Shown: positions 49,601-60,600, counted from the stretch's first letter. The stretch: 64,000 bases of DNA from Manduca sexta (GCF_014839805.1 NC_051121.1:1967116-2031115); one strand, 5' to 3'. The notes: generated from the letters alone by a model not told the origin. Made by a program: numbers and translations.

Positions 49601-52600
49601 AGTCGATGAGTGAGTGGCACTGACCTCGTCCCTTGAGTATGAGGTGCGGGCTGGCGAGTGGCGTGAGCGCGAGTTCGTCGAGCAGGTCGGCCTGGTCGAG
49701 TCGATGAGTGAGTGGCACTGACCTCGTCCCTTGAGTATGAGGTGCGGGCTGGCGAGTGGCGTGAGCGCGAGTACGTCGAGCAGGTCGGCCTGGTCGAGTC
49801 GATGAGTGAGTGGCACTGACCTCGTCCCTTGAGTATGAGGTGCGGGCTAGCGAGTGGCGTGAGCGCGAGTACGTCGAGCAGGTCGGCCTGGTCGAGTCGA
49901 TGAGTGAGTGGCACTGACCTCGTCCCTTGAGTATGAGGTGCGGGCTGGCGAGTGGCGTGAGCGCGAGTACGTCGAGCAGGTCGGCCTGGTCGAGTCGATG
50001 AGTGAGTGGCACTGACCTCGTCCCTTGAGTATGAGGTGCGGGCTGGCGAGTGGCGTGAGCGCGAGTACGTCGAGCAGGTCGGCCTGGTCGAGTCGATGAG
50101 TGAGTGGCACTGACCTCGTCCCTTGAGTATGAGGTGCGGGCTGGCGAGTGGCGTGAGCGCGAGTACGTCGAGCAGGTCGGCCTGGTCGAGTCGATGAGTG
50201 AGTGGCACTGACCTCGTCCCTTGAGTATGAGGTGCGGGCTGGCGAGTGGCGTGAGCGCGAGTACGTCGAGCAGGTCGGCCTGGTCGAGTCGATGAGTGAG
50301 TGGCACTGACCTCGTCCCTTGAGTATGAGGTGCGGGCTGGCGAGTGGCGTGAGCGCGAGTTCGTCGAGCAGGTCGGCCTGGTCGAGTCGATGAGTGAGTG
50401 GCACTGACCTCGTCCCTTGAGTATGAGGTGCGGGCTGGCGAGTGGCGTGAGCGCGAGTACGTCGAGCAGGTCGGCCTGGTCGAGTCGATGAGTGAGTGGC
50501 ACTGACCTCGTCCCTTGAGTATGAGGTGCGGGCTAGCGAGTGGCGTGAGCGCGAGTACGTCGAGCAGGTCGGCCTGGTCGAGTCGATGAGTGAGTGGCAC
50601 TGACCTCGTCCCTTGAGTATGAGGTGCGGGCTGGCGAGTGGCGTGAGCGCGAGTTCGTCGAGCAGGTCGGCCTGGTCGAGTCGATGAGTGAGTGGCACTG
50701 ACCTCGTCCCTTGAGTATGAGGTGCGGGCTGGCGAGTGGCGTGAGCGCGAGTACGTCGAGCAGGTCGGCCTGGTCGAGTCGATGAGTGAGTGGCACTGAC
50801 CTCGTCCCTTGAGTATGAGGTGCGGGCTGGCGAGTGGCGTGAGCGCGAGTACGTCGAGCAGGTCGGCCTGGTCGAGTCGATGAGTGAGTGGCACTGACCT
50901 CGTCCCTTGAGTATGAGGTGCGGGCTGGCGAGTGGCGTGAGCGCGAGTACGTCGAGCAGGTCGGCCTGGTCGAGTCGATGAGTGAGTGGCACTGACCTCG
51001 TCCCTTGAGTATGAGGTGCGGGCTGGCGAGTGGCGTGAGCGCGAGTACGTCGAGCAGGTCGGCCTGGTCGAGTCGATGAGTGAGTGGCACTGACCTCGTC
51101 CCTTGAGTATGAGGTGCGGGCTGGCGAGTGGCGTGAGCGCGAGTACGTCGAGCAGGTCGGCCTGGTCGAGTCGATGAGTGAGTGGCACTGACCTCGTCCC
51201 TTGAGTATGAGGTGCGGGCTGGCGAGTGGCGTGAGCGCGAGTACGTCGAGCAGGTCGGCCTGGTCGAGTCGATGAGTGAGTGGCACTGACCTCGTCCCTT
51301 GAGTATGAGGTGCGGGCTGGCGAGTGGCGTGAGCGCGAGTTCGTCGAGCAGGTCGGCCTGGTCGAGTCGATGAGTGAGTGGCACTGACCTCGTCCCTTGA
51401 GTATGAGGTGCGGGCTGGCGAGTGGCGTGAGCGCGAGTTCGTCGAGCAGGTCGGCCTGGTCGAGTCGATGAGTGAGTGGCACTGACCTCGTCCCTTGAGT
51501 ATGAGGTGCGGGCTGGCGAGTGGCGTGAGCGCGAGTACGTCGAGCAGGTCGGCCTGGTCGAGTCGATGAGTGAGTGGCACTGACCTCGTCCCTTGAGTAT
51601 GAGGTGCGGGCTAGCGAGTGGCGTGAGCGCGAGTACGTCGAGCAGGTCGGCCTGGTCGAGTCGATGAGTGAGTGGCACTGACCTCGTCCCTTGAGTATGA
51701 GGTGCGGGCTGGCGAGTGGCGTGAGCGCGAGTACGTCGAGCAGGTCGGCCTGGTCGAGTCGATGAGTGAGTGGCACTGACCTCGTCCCTTGAGTATGAGG
51801 TGCGGGCTGGCGAGTGGCGTGAGCGCGAGTACGTCGAGCAGGTCGGCCTGGTCGAGTCGATGAGTGAGTGGCACTGACCTCGTCCCTTGAGTATGAGGTG
51901 CGGGCTGGCGAGTGGCGTGAGCGCGAGTACGTCGAGCAGGTCGGCCTGGTCGAGTCGATGAGTGAGTGGCACTGACCTCGTCCCTTGAGTATGAGGTGCG
52001 GGCTGGCGAGTGGCGTGAGCGCGAGTACGTCGAGCAGGTCGGCCTGGTCGAGTCGATGAGTGAGTGGCACTGACCTCGTCCCTTGAGTATGAGGTGCGGG
52101 CTGGCGAGTGGCGTGAGCGCGAGTTCGTCGAGCAGGTCGGCCTGGTCGAGTCGATGAGTGAGTGGCACTGACCTCGTCCCTTGAGTATGAGGTGCGGGCT
52201 GGCGAGTGGGCGTGAGCGCGAGTACGTCGAGCAGGTCGGCCTGGTCGAGTCGATGAGTGAGTGGCACTGACCTCGTCCCTTGAGTATGAGGTGCGGGCTG
52301 GCGAGTGGCGTGAGCGCGAGTACGTCGAGCAGGTCGGCCTGGTCGAGTCGATGAGTGAGTGGCACTGACCTCGTCCCTTGAGTATGAGGTGCGGGCTGGC
52401 GAGTGGCGTGAGCGCGAGTTCGTCGAGCAGGTCGGCCTGGTCGAGTCGATGAGTGAGTGGCACTGACCTCGTCCCTTGAGTATGAGGTGCGGGCTGGCGA
52501 GTGGCGTGAGCGCGAGTACGTCGAGCAGGTCGGCCTGGTCGAGTCGATGAGTGAGTGGCACTGACCTCGTCCCTTGAGTATGAGGTGCGGGCTAGCGAGT

Positions 52601-55600
52601 GGCGTGAGCGCGAGTACGTCGAGCAGGTCGGCCTGGTCGAGTCGATGAGTGAGTGGCACTGACCTCGTCCCTTGAGTATGAGGTGCGGGCTGGCGAGTGG
52701 CGTGAGCGCGGAGTTCGTCGAGCAGGTCGGCCTGGTCGAGTCGATGAGTGAGTGGCACTGACCTCGTCCCTTGAGTATGAGGTGCGGGCTGGCGAGTGGC
52801 GTGAGCGCGAGTTCGTCGAGCAGGTCGGCCTGGTCGAGTCGATGAGTGAGTGGCACTGACCTCGTCCCTTGAGTATGAGGTGCGGGCTGGCGAGTGGCGT
52901 GAGCGCGAGTACGTCGAGCAGGTCGGCCTGGTCGAGTCGATGAGTGAGTGGCACTGACCTCGTCCCTTGAGTATGAGGTGCGGGCTGGCGAGTGGCGTGA
53001 GCGCGAGTTCGTCGAGCAGGTCGGCCTGGTCGAGTCGATGAGTGAGTGGCACTGACCTCGTCCCTTGAGTATGAGGTGCGGGCTGGCGAGTGGCGTGAGC
53101 GCGAGTTCGTCGAGCAGGTCGGCCTGGTCGAGTCGATGAGTGAGTGGCACTGACCTCGTCCCTTGAGTATGAGGTGCGGGCTGGCGAGTGGCGTGAGCGC
53201 GAGTACGTCGAGCAGGTCGGCCTGGTTGAGTCCGGCGCGGTCGGCGAGCGCGAGTCCCTCGGCCAGCGCCGCGAGCGACACGCCGCCCACCACCTGCAGC
53301 ACCGAGTTCATCTTCGACGCGTTGCCGATGTCACCTGCCACACACGGTACATAAGGTGAATTACCTTACTCTTTAGCGGACCATTACTAGCGATCCCTCA
53401 CAATAATTATATTGAATAAAGCTTGCCGGATCTATGCTTTTAACCGATAGACAATTAATATTTATGACCTTGAGTCACAAAATAGGACGGCTAACAAGGA
53501 ACTTCATGATTACATCTTTAGTATAGATTCTAAGACAAGATAAGCAATTTTATCCAAATACTTAAAACCTGTAACGGAAGCTCAGCCTAAAATTTGGCTT
53601 AGAATTAATCACAAGGTCATTAATAAACTAGCGAAAAGCATTCTAAATGCCAACATTTTCTTTCCCAATGTTTTATATTTCTGGCAAGACAACATTAAAT
53701 ATTAATTAACATAAGTTTTTTTTTTGTATAATATCAATATTTTAATGATGTGACTTTTTATTATAAAAAACAAGATTACACAGTACACACACGATATTAT
53801 AATATAAAGTAAATGAGTAAATAACCCCCATGCATCTGATGGTAAGACTAAGAGAAGTGGGGTCCTAATAGTGTGTCAACTGAGGAGAGATATTTACTAC
53901 AGAGGCTAGTTACTCTAACCAGTTATATGGGCTACTGTGGGCGGTTTTTCACGGATGTTGCTATCCGGGCAAATACAAATATCCTACCACCAGCATTAAA
54001 TTAACAATTAAACAATCTTCATGTTTAGACCTGTAAAAAAACATTGAAACGAAACACAGACACACATCCATTCACTATTCGACCTACATGTGCATTCCAT
54101 AAATACATCATACTGTACTAAATACGTGTAAAAAAATATATCATGCAAAAGACGCTCAGATTTGATCGTTGACATTTAAAACGTAAAAAAAGCCGTGCTA
54201 AAATAAATACTTAAAAAAAATATAATAAGTTCTAACTAATCATGCCAAAATTATTTTAAATAAAAAAAAAACTAATCATTCAAATAATGAAAAAAAAAAC
54301 TGTGACGAATGTCCAAACACGTGTCTCGTGCGCATCATGCTCTATTTGTAAAACATAACCAGAAGTAACACACAGAAGTGATCAACTATATTTTAATAAG
54401 AAAAAAACTAAGATGAATTCAATAACCCAAGAAATAAAAATCAATAAATACAAAACTGCTACAAATATCGTGTGTTGCAGATAGGGGATATAACTATAAT
54501 AATATCAGCCCTGTATTATATACTATATAATAGGGGATATAGGGAGGAAAATTTCAACTTCACAAATAGTGAATTCAAGTCTTCTTTAGTAACAAGTAGA
54601 CAATGATACGTCTTGTTATTAGTTATTATTGTTACCCCTATTCTGCAACACCCTGTATGCTTATATTACATTTTATTCTTTCCTACAATAATACCATACA
54701 GTTCTATAAATCGGCATGCTTAAAATGGCACTGTTCAAATCCTTTACGAATAAACGTGTCTTACAACAGCTCGGTCGATAAACGTATTTTCTTCACAAAA
54801 ATTTCCCAAAAAGCATACATCAAACTGCCACGTGTACCGTTCAAAGCCTACGTATTTGGACAGCGTGCATCAGTGTGTGCGAGCAAATGTCAACGGCCAA
54901 CGTTCCTCGCGCCGGCAAAAGGACAAGCAGACTACTACCAAGGTAAAAGGAGTTCTTGCTCATCGCCTTGAAGCACGACTGGCAGTCGTCGAACAGCGTG
55001 CGGTCGCCGGCCGCCAGGATTATCAGAGTACCCTCTTCCGCTTGCGTTTTTGATCCTTGGATCTGAAAAGGAATTATGTTTTATTATTTTTTTTATACCA
55101 ATGCATAGATGAGCTTGACGCTCTCCTGAGAGTAGGCTAACCTTTATTCTTTAGACGTATCGATTTCTGGAAACCATTCCTCGTTAAATAGCACTCATAA
55201 TAAAACTAGGATATAAAAGCCGCAAAGGATTCGATAGCCGTATTGAATTAACAATACATGCAGATTATTTTTTAGCTAATTGGGTGTTCGAGATCACAAA
55301 TTCTATATGCACGCTATAATATGTCATCTGTCAATATTATTTAGGTGTACTTTTAATTATTTTCTTTGTGTATCATATCCCGCAGACTACGTCGGGGGAT
55401 TAACCTGCATATGGAATACTGGAATCTCCTGGCTTAGCAACTGCAGGGCCCTGGAGGAAAGTTGGGAGGGGATATCTGAGGCAGGAAATGTGGGGCAAGG
55501 ACAAGGAACCTTCATAGAATAAGAGAAGTGGAGATGGTCAGGAAATGTAGGCGAGCCTTCGTACACACTGGACTGTGTGCCTAGGGCCGGGACAAAATAT

Positions 55601-58600
55601 GGTGTGGAGACCGCGCATAAAAGTTCGGTCAGGGGGGAAGTTTTAATTATTAACCGCAGTAACGTGGGCTGACGACTTGAAAAAGGCGGCGGGTAACGCA
55701 TGGGTACGGGCCACTCAAAACCAGGATTGGTTTGGTTGGTGGTTGGCGCTCATTTGAACCCTACGTTTAGCAATAGATGACAATAGACTAATAGACCAGA
55801 TATTTTTAATATACGGACACGCTAAAATGATACCCTGCATCGGTTGGTAAGGGTCGAGTGTCGACTAACGAAAGATGATTACGTCTCTCCAGTCGCCACA
55901 TTTAAGGCATCCTATTTGAAACTGGACATACACAGACTGATACTGGAACACGACACACTTATATGAACTACTATACCGGTTTATCCGGTTATTAATACAA
56001 ATATCCTACCACCAGCACAAAAACTAATTCCACGTACCTGAGCTTCAAGATACCGTCCTCCCTTCCCGCTGATGGCCTCGACGATGTCGTGAGATGTGTC
56101 CGCGTCGATGGATGTCATCTCAACGTACCCCTTCGATTCCAGCGAGGGACAGTGCAGCACGCCGCAGTTGCCGAACACCATCTGAAATATATATCACAAG
56201 GTATTAGTATCATTACGATTGGAAATTAAATCGATGATCTGTTCTAGGTGATGCCTTTTTACGTCTGGTGAAGAGATAGATATTCGCGAATGGGTTTATA
56301 ATATTTTTTTAATTACATAGTAACTAGTAAGTTAATTTATGTTTTGTTTTTTTTTGTTTTGACTTCTTATATGTATATGACTTTTATTTATGTTATTGAT
56401 ATTTTTATTGAGTGACGCTCCATTGCTCGCGTCGAACACGGACATTATATAAAGTTTCACGCCACGTAATTACGCCAGCTATAATATCAAACATGAGCAC
56501 GACACAACAGCACAGACCTTTACAAAAAAAAATGCAATACCGGGGAACCTACCCAGGCAGACGAACAGCAGTACACACTTACAATACAGAACGGAATATA
56601 ATGCAATAAAATGATATTCTTAACTATATTATACAGAATAGTCGCTATGAACATTCCTGCAAACGGGACTTAGAGTTGTGACCACTCGGTGAATTCTTCA
56701 CCTCACCTCACCGGGGGATGCTACACATCAGGAGGTCCATTTGTTCATTTGCCTACTACGTTAAGAAAAAAGTTCTTTTAAATTTCTTATACTATATAAA
56801 TAAAATCAGAGGTCATTCTACAAATATATATCACAGACCACATAAATCCACGACATATCAATGTAATAATACCATAGAACGTTCTCGTCGTGACAAAGAT
56901 TATAATAGTAAAGGTCAGTGTGGATTTGAACTCGGGCTCCCGCGGCGCGACCTTTGAGCCACATCAACGCTCGACATAAAACATAATCGACCTATAAATG
57001 TGACACAGGAACATGCCTCCATGGGCTTTATTGGGAGATTTAAGTCATAACGTATATAACAGTATATAAACTTATATAAGACCAGCTTTTGCTTGCGTAT
57101 CCGAAAGAATAGGTTTTCCCGAGATAAAAAGTAGCTCATATTCTTCTCAGGGTTTTAAACTATCTTCATAGCAAAATTTATCGAAATCGGTTCAGTGGTT
57201 CAACCGTGAAAGCGTAACAAACAGCAGTGACTTTCGCATTTATAATATAAGTATGGCGGTATATAAAATCATCTACGAATTATGCATTACAGCATGGTGC
57301 CTTATACAGTGTTGCATAATCATCATCTGTGGAAAGAATAATTTGTAACCCGTTTTGATAGACAGGAACAAAAATGACATTATTATTTTACATTTTCTAA
57401 TAAAATTTTCGCCAGATTCACATAAATATATTATGTGTAACGGAACCAATTTAAGGATAACAATAATGACTTCTCGTGTTGCAAGTCAAAATCTAACTTG
57501 GGTCGATGCACCACTCTACCTTTGCGACCCCTAAAAGTAATTCGCCCTTAAAATGAACTAAAGTAACTAACAACAATAATTAACTAACAACCAATGTTTT
57601 ACACTAAACATACTTTGATTCAAAGTAATTTGTTAACGTTTACTAATTGATTCAAGGGTCACAATACGAATGTTAACCTCAACATTATTTGGAAAGTATG
57701 AAACAAAAGTTTTTTTCTTGTAACATCATTCTCTTGTGGCTTTAATAGGTAATTTATATAGCAATATTTTGCTACAGTCTGGTCACCAAGAACGCATACG
57801 CCATGCACATATATCCTACATTTAATATTGAACACCATGATAGATCAATTTTCTAAAACTCGCTCTTATCTTTGAATGAACATCTTTTAGATATTAATAG
57901 TTTAAAACGTCGTGACTGAATTGGTGGCTAAGCTGTATTGCGCACGCAGTACGACTATCGCGTTGAGGTGTCGGATTTGAATCCGGGAGTCTACAATTGT
58001 CACCGTTAATGGCAATAGACCCGCCTATTACATGAGACCTAACACTGCTAAATTAGTGTGTATTACATATCTGCCTATTTTCAAAAACGTAAAAGGCTGA
58101 CCCTATGTATATATGAGTATATATAAAACAGAACAGTCAAAAGGTAAAAAAAATTACTGTCGCCCACTCAACCTTATTACTTTCTTTGAAAATTAACTGC
58201 GACGCGCCCATGAACTCTATGACATTGTAGGCGTTTATTGGAGAGGTAATAATTTACCATCCGATGACCTATTAGATCATCTACTGGAATGCTATAGAAA
58301 AATATATTTTACATAAAAGTCTACAAGGCTACTCCTCAAAATCCGACTACAAACTACAATCCTGTCTCAAAGTAGTAAAGGTAAATAGGCAGATTTCGCA
58401 GATTTATTTATCTATTTGTTTGTCAGTCCACCCCGTGACCATGAAGACTGCGTAGATGAGAATTATAATGTAAAAACCGCGGTAAAAACCACAAAATAAT
58501 TTTATTTTAATGTCTAACATTCGCGTAAACATAAGAATTCATTAGTAAAGATGGCATTGACCATAATGTATCCTCAGTCCTCAGAGTGCACTGCGAGGAA

Positions 58601-59908
58601 GTTATGATGCCTTAGTACACTGAGATATAAGCAATAAAGGTCGTACATAAAACGGGCTATAAACTCAACGTCCTCGCGATAGACGAAGCGTTATGACTAC
58701 GGAAAACAACATAAAACCCACCTGATAGGTGTATGAACCTCGGCGGTATTAAAAAGTTATACGCCAAGTATTAAAACTTTTGTCATTAGGAAGACTTCGA
58801 GGATTCGTTTCCTTGAATTGTAAATACAATAAATGCATTTTGTTATGGATTTAGACCACGCTTCATTTTAGATAAACACAATTTCTTTAGCATAAAGTTT
58901 CATCAGACTGCCTCGGTGGCGTAGTTGTACTGCATTCGCGGTACGACAGCGCTCTGAGGTCCTGGGTTCGAATCCCGGGCAGTGATATTTGGGTTTTTCT
59001 GCTCAGTATTAACCCGGAGTCTGGAATTTGTGCCCGATATGGCGATAAGCTCGCCCCCTATCACATCATGGGACGGACCAAACTTGGCGAAAAGTGGGTG
59101 CCCTGGTTGCACCTCTGCATACCCCTTCGGGGATAAATGCCTGATGTTGTGTATAATGTTTCATCTAAATATCTTAATTATAATATTAAGGTATTACAAA
59201 TCATAAAACTTGAATATAGCTGTTATTGACACAGATTTAAATTATATTCCGTAGTGTAAACAGATCAATAGCCCCGTACCGAGCTACTCCAGTCTGCGTA
59301 GCGTCTTACATTTCCATGAAACCTCTTAAAAGCGCGAGCTTCTCTTGTGAAAGGATTAAGTTTCATTGAAGACTGAGTTACGTTCAATATTTATTTATTT
59401 ACTACGTAGACTACATTTTAAGTAGGTAAGGCATCGAGGTAAGGTGAACATTCCTATAACTTTTTTCTGTTTTGATTTGTATTCGTTGTTTATCCAATAA
59501 AAATATTCTTCAACGATTTTGTACAACAAAAGTTTAAAAATACCCATTTTATTATCAAACGCTTTATGAGTTCATCTAAAACAGAAACTAATTCAAAATT
59601 TATTTTCTCAAGTTTGTTTTCTTTTTGTATCATGATATTAATTCACATATTTTCTCAATATAGGAACGAACGCAGTGCAGTAAGCAGTGTCACGCAGAAC
59701 TTTCATTCTTCACTTTTCACATCTTATAGGCATTTGCATCTCTTCATTCAACAGACTTACGGGCACATTATTCAAGTGTGTGGAAGTAAGTCATTACCTC
59801 CTTAGCAGCCTGAGGATCCGCCACGCATGAGAATGTGATATCCGCCTCCTCCACCACGTCGCACGGCGTGACGGCTATCGTGGCGCCCACCTTCTCGAAG
59901 TCTTTGCA
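46487..59908 (-). CDS. NPAC/GLYR1 (nucleosome-destabilizing factor) homologue, 3' part, five exons
   Basis: Five minus-strand exons join in phase to give about 252 residues matching the C-terminal beta-hydroxyacid-dehydrogenase-like domain of NPAC/GLYR1. Recognisable stretches, in order, are ADITFSCVADPQAAKEMVFG, KGYVEMTSIDADT, GGRYLEAQ, GTLIILAAGDRTLFDDC, LGDIGNASKM and MQKDLKLALGLGDALEQS. In animals this family is a chromatin protein: a PWWP domain reads histone marks, and the dehydrogenase-like domain tetramerises and supports LSD2 or nucleosome destabilisation. The PWWP domain, AT-hook linker and Rossmann GxGxxG region are not in the window, so the 5' exons should lie beyond 64000. Each junction has GT and AG ends and consistent phase (0, 0, 1, 1). 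A poly(A) signal (AATAAA on the minus strand) lies at 46402-46407, about 80 bases past the stop. The last intron carries the 98-bp array. The family assignment is strong; orthology versus paralogy is not tested. Confidence 0.9.
47124..53232 (-). repeat. Exon/intron-junction satellite, 98-bp unit, about 62 copies
   Basis: A perfect-phase tandem array of about 62.3 units spans 6.1 kb and fills almost the whole last intron of the NPAC/GLYR1 homologue. On the gene's strand each unit holds the end of the upstream exon (QADLLDVLALTPLASPHLILKGR), the donor GACGAG|GTCAGT, and about 25 intron bases, before re-entering exon sequence at GACTCGACCAGG. The first unit overlaps the real exon end. Units are nearly identical. 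Variation is mostly a Val/Glu codon change (GTACTC versus GAACTC), five units with CTAGCG instead of CTGGCG on the plus strand, and two single-G insertions near 52210 and 52710. There is no ATG on the minus strand within the unit. Because 98 is not a multiple of 3 and the unit lacks stops, all three minus frames stay open for long distances. The array is GC-rich inside an AT-rich region. Confidence 0.97.
53155..53334 (-). CDS. NPAC/GLYR1 homologue, penultimate exon (source of the 98-bp satellite)
   Basis: 180 bases. The acceptor is GTGGCAG|GTG and the donor GACGAG|GTCAGT at 53154-53153. It encodes DIGNASKMNSVLQVVGG, then LAEGLALADRAGLNQADLLD and VLALTPLASPHLILKGR. The last base G joins CG of the final exon to give Ala (GRAMIESS), which fits the family's KGKAM-type junction. 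A lysine is present in GNASKM; whether it is positioned as a catalytic beta-HAD lysine needs an alignment. Its last ~78 bases, with the donor and ~25 intron bases, are the founder of the tandem array downstream. Confidence 0.9.
53825..53995 (+). repeat. Diverged family A repeat in an intron
   Basis: CATCTGATGGTAAGAC, GTGTCAACTGAGGAGAGAT and an end ACAAATATCCTACCACCAGC follow the family A order. It lies between NPAC/GLYR1 exons. Confidence 0.55.
54493..54528 (-). mobile_element. 3' fragment of type 2 SINE
   Basis: A short piece reading AATATCAGCCCTGTATTATA matches only the tail end of the type 2 SINE in minus orientation. It lies in an NPAC/GLYR1 intron. Confidence 0.5.
54939..55062 (-). CDS. 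NPAC/GLYR1 homologue, internal exon
   Basis: 124 bases: 41 codons plus one base. The acceptor is TTTTCAG|ATC and the donor CTTG|GTAGTA. It encodes IQGSKTQAEEGTLIILAAGD and then RTLFDDCQSCFKAMSKNSFYL. The final G joins GT of the next exon to make the Gly of the LGDIGNA motif. It matches the family's GMLVILAAGDRGLYEDC region. Confidence 0.9.
55380..55640 (+). repeat. Low-copy repeat related to 31185-31425
   Basis: The shared blocks are those listed for the partner copy. This copy lies in an NPAC/GLYR1 intron. Confidence 0.45.
55815..56018 (+). repeat. Diverged family A repeat in an intron
   Basis: GTGTCGACTAACGAAAGATG, ACTGATACTGGAACACGAC and ACAAATATCCTACCACCAGC match family A. It ends 20 bases before the exon donor at 56038. 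Confidence 0.55.
56038..56181 (-). CDS. NPAC/GLYR1 homologue, internal exon
   Basis: 144 bases, exactly 48 codons. The acceptor is TTTCAG|ATG and the donor CAG|GTACGT. It begins MVFGNCGVL and ends GGRYLEAQ. The KGYVEMTSIDADT segment corresponds to the KGYVDMSTVD segment of vertebrate GLYR1. The ATG at its start is internal to the protein, not an initiation codon. Confidence 0.9.
57916..58045 (+). mobile_element. Diverged type 1 SINE relic
   Basis: CTGAATTGGTGGCTAAGCTG, a B-box-like GATTTGAATCC and GGCAATAGACCCGCC keep the order of the type 1 SINE, but with many changes. No duplication is evident. Confidence 0.5.
58425..58510. repeat. Degraded copy of the 'cgaaacgtcggga' repeat family
   Basis: CCGTGACCATGAAGACTGC and AACCGCGGTAAAAACC keep the order of the copy near 46020. 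It is intronic in the NPAC/GLYR1 homologue. Confidence 0.4.
58905..59157 (+). mobile_element. tRNA-derived SINE, type 1, with target-site duplication
   Basis: Second copy of the family at 19783, flanked by GTTTCATC (58897-58904 and 59158-59165). It lies in an NPAC/GLYR1 intron on the opposite strand to the gene. Confidence 0.88.
59798..59908 (-). CDS. NPAC/GLYR1 homologue, first visible exon
   Basis: 111 bases, 37 codons, phase 0 at both ends. The acceptor is TCCACAG|TGC and the donor GAG|GTAATG. It encodes CKDFEKVGATIAVTP followed by the EEADITFSCVADP segment, which in the family belongs to the nucleotide-binding half just after the first beta-alpha units. The preceding exon should end in the sequence equivalent to the human WNRTAEK segment; I did not find it between here and 64000, so the upstream intron is at least 4 kb and holds a mariner and a SINE. 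Confidence 0.88.
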
Positions 59909-60339
59909 CTGTGGACAAACAGAGGAAAACGTTAAAACAAATTTTATATATTACTTTTTATTATTCTAGACAGAGTAGTTATCCCACAAGCTAGGAATAG
60001 CTTATTCATAATAATTCTAATTGGTGGATTATAAAAGTGTCTTATTAAATTTTCTACAACTCCATAAAAGACTTTGCAAGCTCTACAATGCAAATCAAAT
60101 GTAAAATTTTAATGGTTTACTACAAGTTTAGATCGTTAAGAAAAGAGCTATCCGAGGGCTCTACGTTTTTAAGTCACTCCTTAAGAGAAGTTTTTATGAA
60201 AACGTTTTAGAATTATCTAATGATATTTTAAGTAATTTACTAGTTACACAGGAGTTTATCGAAATAATTATTAGAAAAGAAAAATATATTTTCCCTAGAG
60301 AAATTAAACTGAACAATAAATTTCATAAAGCGCCCTCTA

Positions 60340-60600
60340 TGCATCCATAATGAAACCCCGTTTCCGTTATATTCCACCAGATGTCGCCCAACGTTTGGGA
60401 CACAGCTCAAACGTAATCGATAGACGCGCCACGCGAACCGGCCGCGTCAACGACCGCCCGCTCGCGATGGCCGCCGAGCGACGCCGACGCGCCGCCATTT
60501 TGATAACGGCTTCTATCTGCACCGCGCACCGAATGACACCGGCAGACACTGTGTCGTGACCGGGAAACATTGCGCACAAATGAATAGCGCACCGTGTCGC
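60340..60600. promoter_or_regulatory. CpG-rich intronic patch with a YY1/Pho-like core
   Basis: CGCGCCACGCGAACCGGCCG and GCGCCGCCATTTTGATAACG lie in the first visible intron of the NPAC/GLYR1 homologue. GCCGCCATTTTG resembles a YY1/Pho site. It may be an internal promoter or enhancer, or a decayed element. Confidence 0.3.

Noticed and set aside
47046..53150. A 2034-codon open frame on the minus strand (and nested frames of 1135, 839, 623 and 577 codons)
   Set aside because: All are by-products of the stop-free 98-bp array. The unit lacks an ATG on this strand, and the real exon uses the donor at 53154.
47124..53232. CRISPR-like regular repeat
   Set aside because: There are no unique spacers; the whole 98-bp unit repeats, and the setting is a eukaryotic intron.
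52592..53341. A 249-codon frame that begins within the real exon
   Set aside because: Its first part is the true penultimate exon, but the rest is read-through into the array; the phase-matched donor and acceptor give the family-like GRAMIESS junction instead.
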